Assembly: GCF_000013605.1 (NCBI RefSeq)
Contig: NC_007908.1
Location: 2,232,001 to 2,296,000 of the forward strand
Direction of reading: 5' to 3'
DNA: 64,000 nucleotides
Source of the DNA: Rhodoferax ferrireducens T118
GTDB taxonomy: Bacteria; Pseudomonadota; Gammaproteobacteria; Burkholderiales; Burkholderiaceae_C
The notes under the pieces are model-generated. The model saw nothing but the letters and a program-made list of their open reading frames with translations, was not told the DNA's origin and ran no database searches. Every line of letters starts with the position of its first letter. Positions within the stretch are counted from its first letter, which is position 1. This document shows positions 63,148-64,000 of this stretch, piece after piece. The position numbers were made by a program, and so were the translations under genes.

Positions 63148-64000
63148 ATGCAAATGAAATTGAAAATTACTGTGGTGGCTGCCATTGCAGCCGCTGCCGG
63201 TGTTGCCATGGCCCAGGAGACGGTCGTCAAGATCGGGCACGTTGCTCCGATTTCCGGTGCCCAGGCGACTTATGGCCGGGACAACGAGAATGGCGCCCTG
63301 ATGGCAGTTGACGATCTGAACGCCGCAGGCGTCGTGATCGCAGGCAAGAAAGTCAAGCTGCAATTGGTGGCTGAAGATGATGCGGCCGATCCCAAACAAG
63401 GTGCAGCGGTTGCACAAAAACTGTGCGACGCCAAAGTAAATGGTGTGGTCGGTCACCTCAACTCGGGCACCACAATTCCCGCATCCAAGATTTACCATGA
63501 TTGTGGTATTCCCATGGTCACGCCATCGGCGACCAACCCCAATTTGACCAAACCCGGCTATAAGACGACATTCCGCTTGCTGGCCAACGACAACTCGCTC
63601 GGCGCGGGCCTGGCTTTCTACGCCGCTGACACTTTGAAGCTCAAGCGCATCGCCGTGATTGATGACCGTACGGCTTATGGCCAAGGGGTCGCTGATATTT
63701 TCAAGAAAACAGCCGCATCCAAAGGCATCACGATTGTTGATGAGCAGTTCACCACTGACAAGGCGGTTGACTTCATGGCGATCCTGACGGCCATCAAGGG
63801 CAAAAATCCGGATGGCGTGTTCTTTGGCGGCATGGACGCACAAGCTGGTCCCATGTTGCGTCAGATGGAGCAACTCGGTCTCAACAATGTCAAGTATTTT
63901 GGCGGTGATGGTATCTGTACCCAGGATCTGATCAAACAGTCCGCTGGCGCCAAGACACTTGAAAACGTGATTTGCGCTGAAGGCGGCGCCTCTCTGGCCA
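63148..64000 (+). CDS. Branched-chain amino-acid ABC transporter substrate-binding protein (LivK-like), partial
   Basis: An N-terminal part of about 284 codons that continues past the window edge. It has a signal peptide (KLKITVVAAIAAAAGVAMAQE) and a type I periplasmic binding fold: VKIGHVAPISGAQATYGRDNENGA, GVVGHLNSGTTIPASKIYHDCGIPMVTPSATNPNL, DDRTAYGQG. It matches LivK/LivJ-type proteins that feed leucine, isoleucine and valine (and related compounds) to LivHMGF. The ATG at 63148 has GGAG seven bases upstream, and the 126-base gap before it is AT-rich. Confidence 0.9.
   Translation, partial: MQMKLKITVVAAIAAAAGVAMAQETVVKIGHVAPISGAQATYGRDNENGALMAVDDLNAAGVVIAGKKVKLQLVAEDDAADPKQGAAVAQKLCDAKVNGVVGHLNSGTTIPASKIYHDCGIPMVTPSATNPNLTKPGYKTTFRLLANDNSLGAGLAFYAADTLKLKRIAVIDDRTAYGQGVADIFKKTAASKGITIVDEQFTTDKAVDFMAILTAIKGKNPDGVFFGGMDAQAGPMLRQMEQLGLNNVKYFGGDGICTQDLIKQSAGAKTLENVICAEGGASLA

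Noticed and set aside
1..64000. CRISPR arrays, tRNA or rRNA genes, transposases, integrases
   Set aside because: No regularly spaced identical repeats, no tRNA TPsiC-like cloverleaf or rRNA conserved stretches, and no recombinase protein were seen on either strand.

Overview
The window is a gene-dense, GC-rich chromosomal segment of a Gram-negative betaproteobacterium, most likely of the order Burkholderiales and family Comamonadaceae (Rhodoferax/Polaromonas-like). This rests on the overall gene content (a MlaC homologue, BamC, LptF/LptG, Tol-Pal, CysB, a fused MnmC, a RelA without a working HD site) and on an AT-palindrome repeat family of a kind I associate from memory with Comamonadaceae. 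No search was run. No rRNA, tRNA, CRISPR array, transposase or integrase was found.

Layout. 1-9.6 kb: KDPG aldolase, then a minus-strand envelope operon (RND adaptor, RND pump, outer-membrane channel, MlaC-like protein, patatin lipoprotein) facing a TetR regulator, with an AcrR-type operator between them. 9.7-18.9 kb: housekeeping genes tsaD, 3-hydroxybutyrate dehydrogenase, an alpha/beta hydrolase, relA, exonuclease I, upp and a HerA/DUF853 ATPase. 18.9-25.9 kb: a tightly overlapping plus-strand run of yebC, purD, hemF, nadD, rsfS, rlmH, maf and rng. 25.9-34.3 kb: an accessory surface-glycan region (fucosyltransferase-like protein, polysaccharide deacetylase, GT4, GT2, RgpF-like protein, methyltransferase, MsbA-type exporter, WaaE-like GT2). 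A diverged second copy of the rng 3' end lies at its left side and looks like an insertion or recombination scar. 34.5-37.9 kb: tolB-pal-cpoB-tcdA. 37.9-47.2 kb: minus-strand bamC/dapA, a methyltransferase with a tiny membrane protein, an MFS carrier, an NlpC/P60 hydrolase, mnmC, yggX and argA, with a small zinc-binding protein and dsbB on plus. 47.3-52.8 kb: an HrpA helicase and a sodium:neurotransmitter-type symporter, followed by a mosaic of gene remnants. 52.8-57 kb: a triple-repeat secreted protein, a PQQ aldose dehydrogenase with a diheme cytochrome c, and an aminotransferase. 57-64 kb: cysB, a CbiX-like chelatase, lptG-lptF, pepA-holC-unknown, and the start of a Liv-type amino-acid binding protein that runs off the end.

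How it fits together. Much of the window serves the cell envelope: efflux and phospholipid handling, LPS core and surface glycan synthesis and export (glycosyltransferases, MsbA, LptFG), Tol-Pal, BamC, DsbB and a peptidoglycan hydrolase. The most unusual signals are (i) six degenerate copies of one palindromic repeat, three lying on or against stop codons and two read in frame inside nadD and hrpA, the nadD copy also supplying a near-consensus promoter; (ii) the rng 3'-end duplication beside the glycan region; (iii) a 29-bp exact direct repeat of hrpA plus an aldose-dehydrogenase fragment just after the symporter gene; (iv) an MnmC whose methyltransferase half appears worn out; and (v) an RsfS with a histone-H1-like tail.
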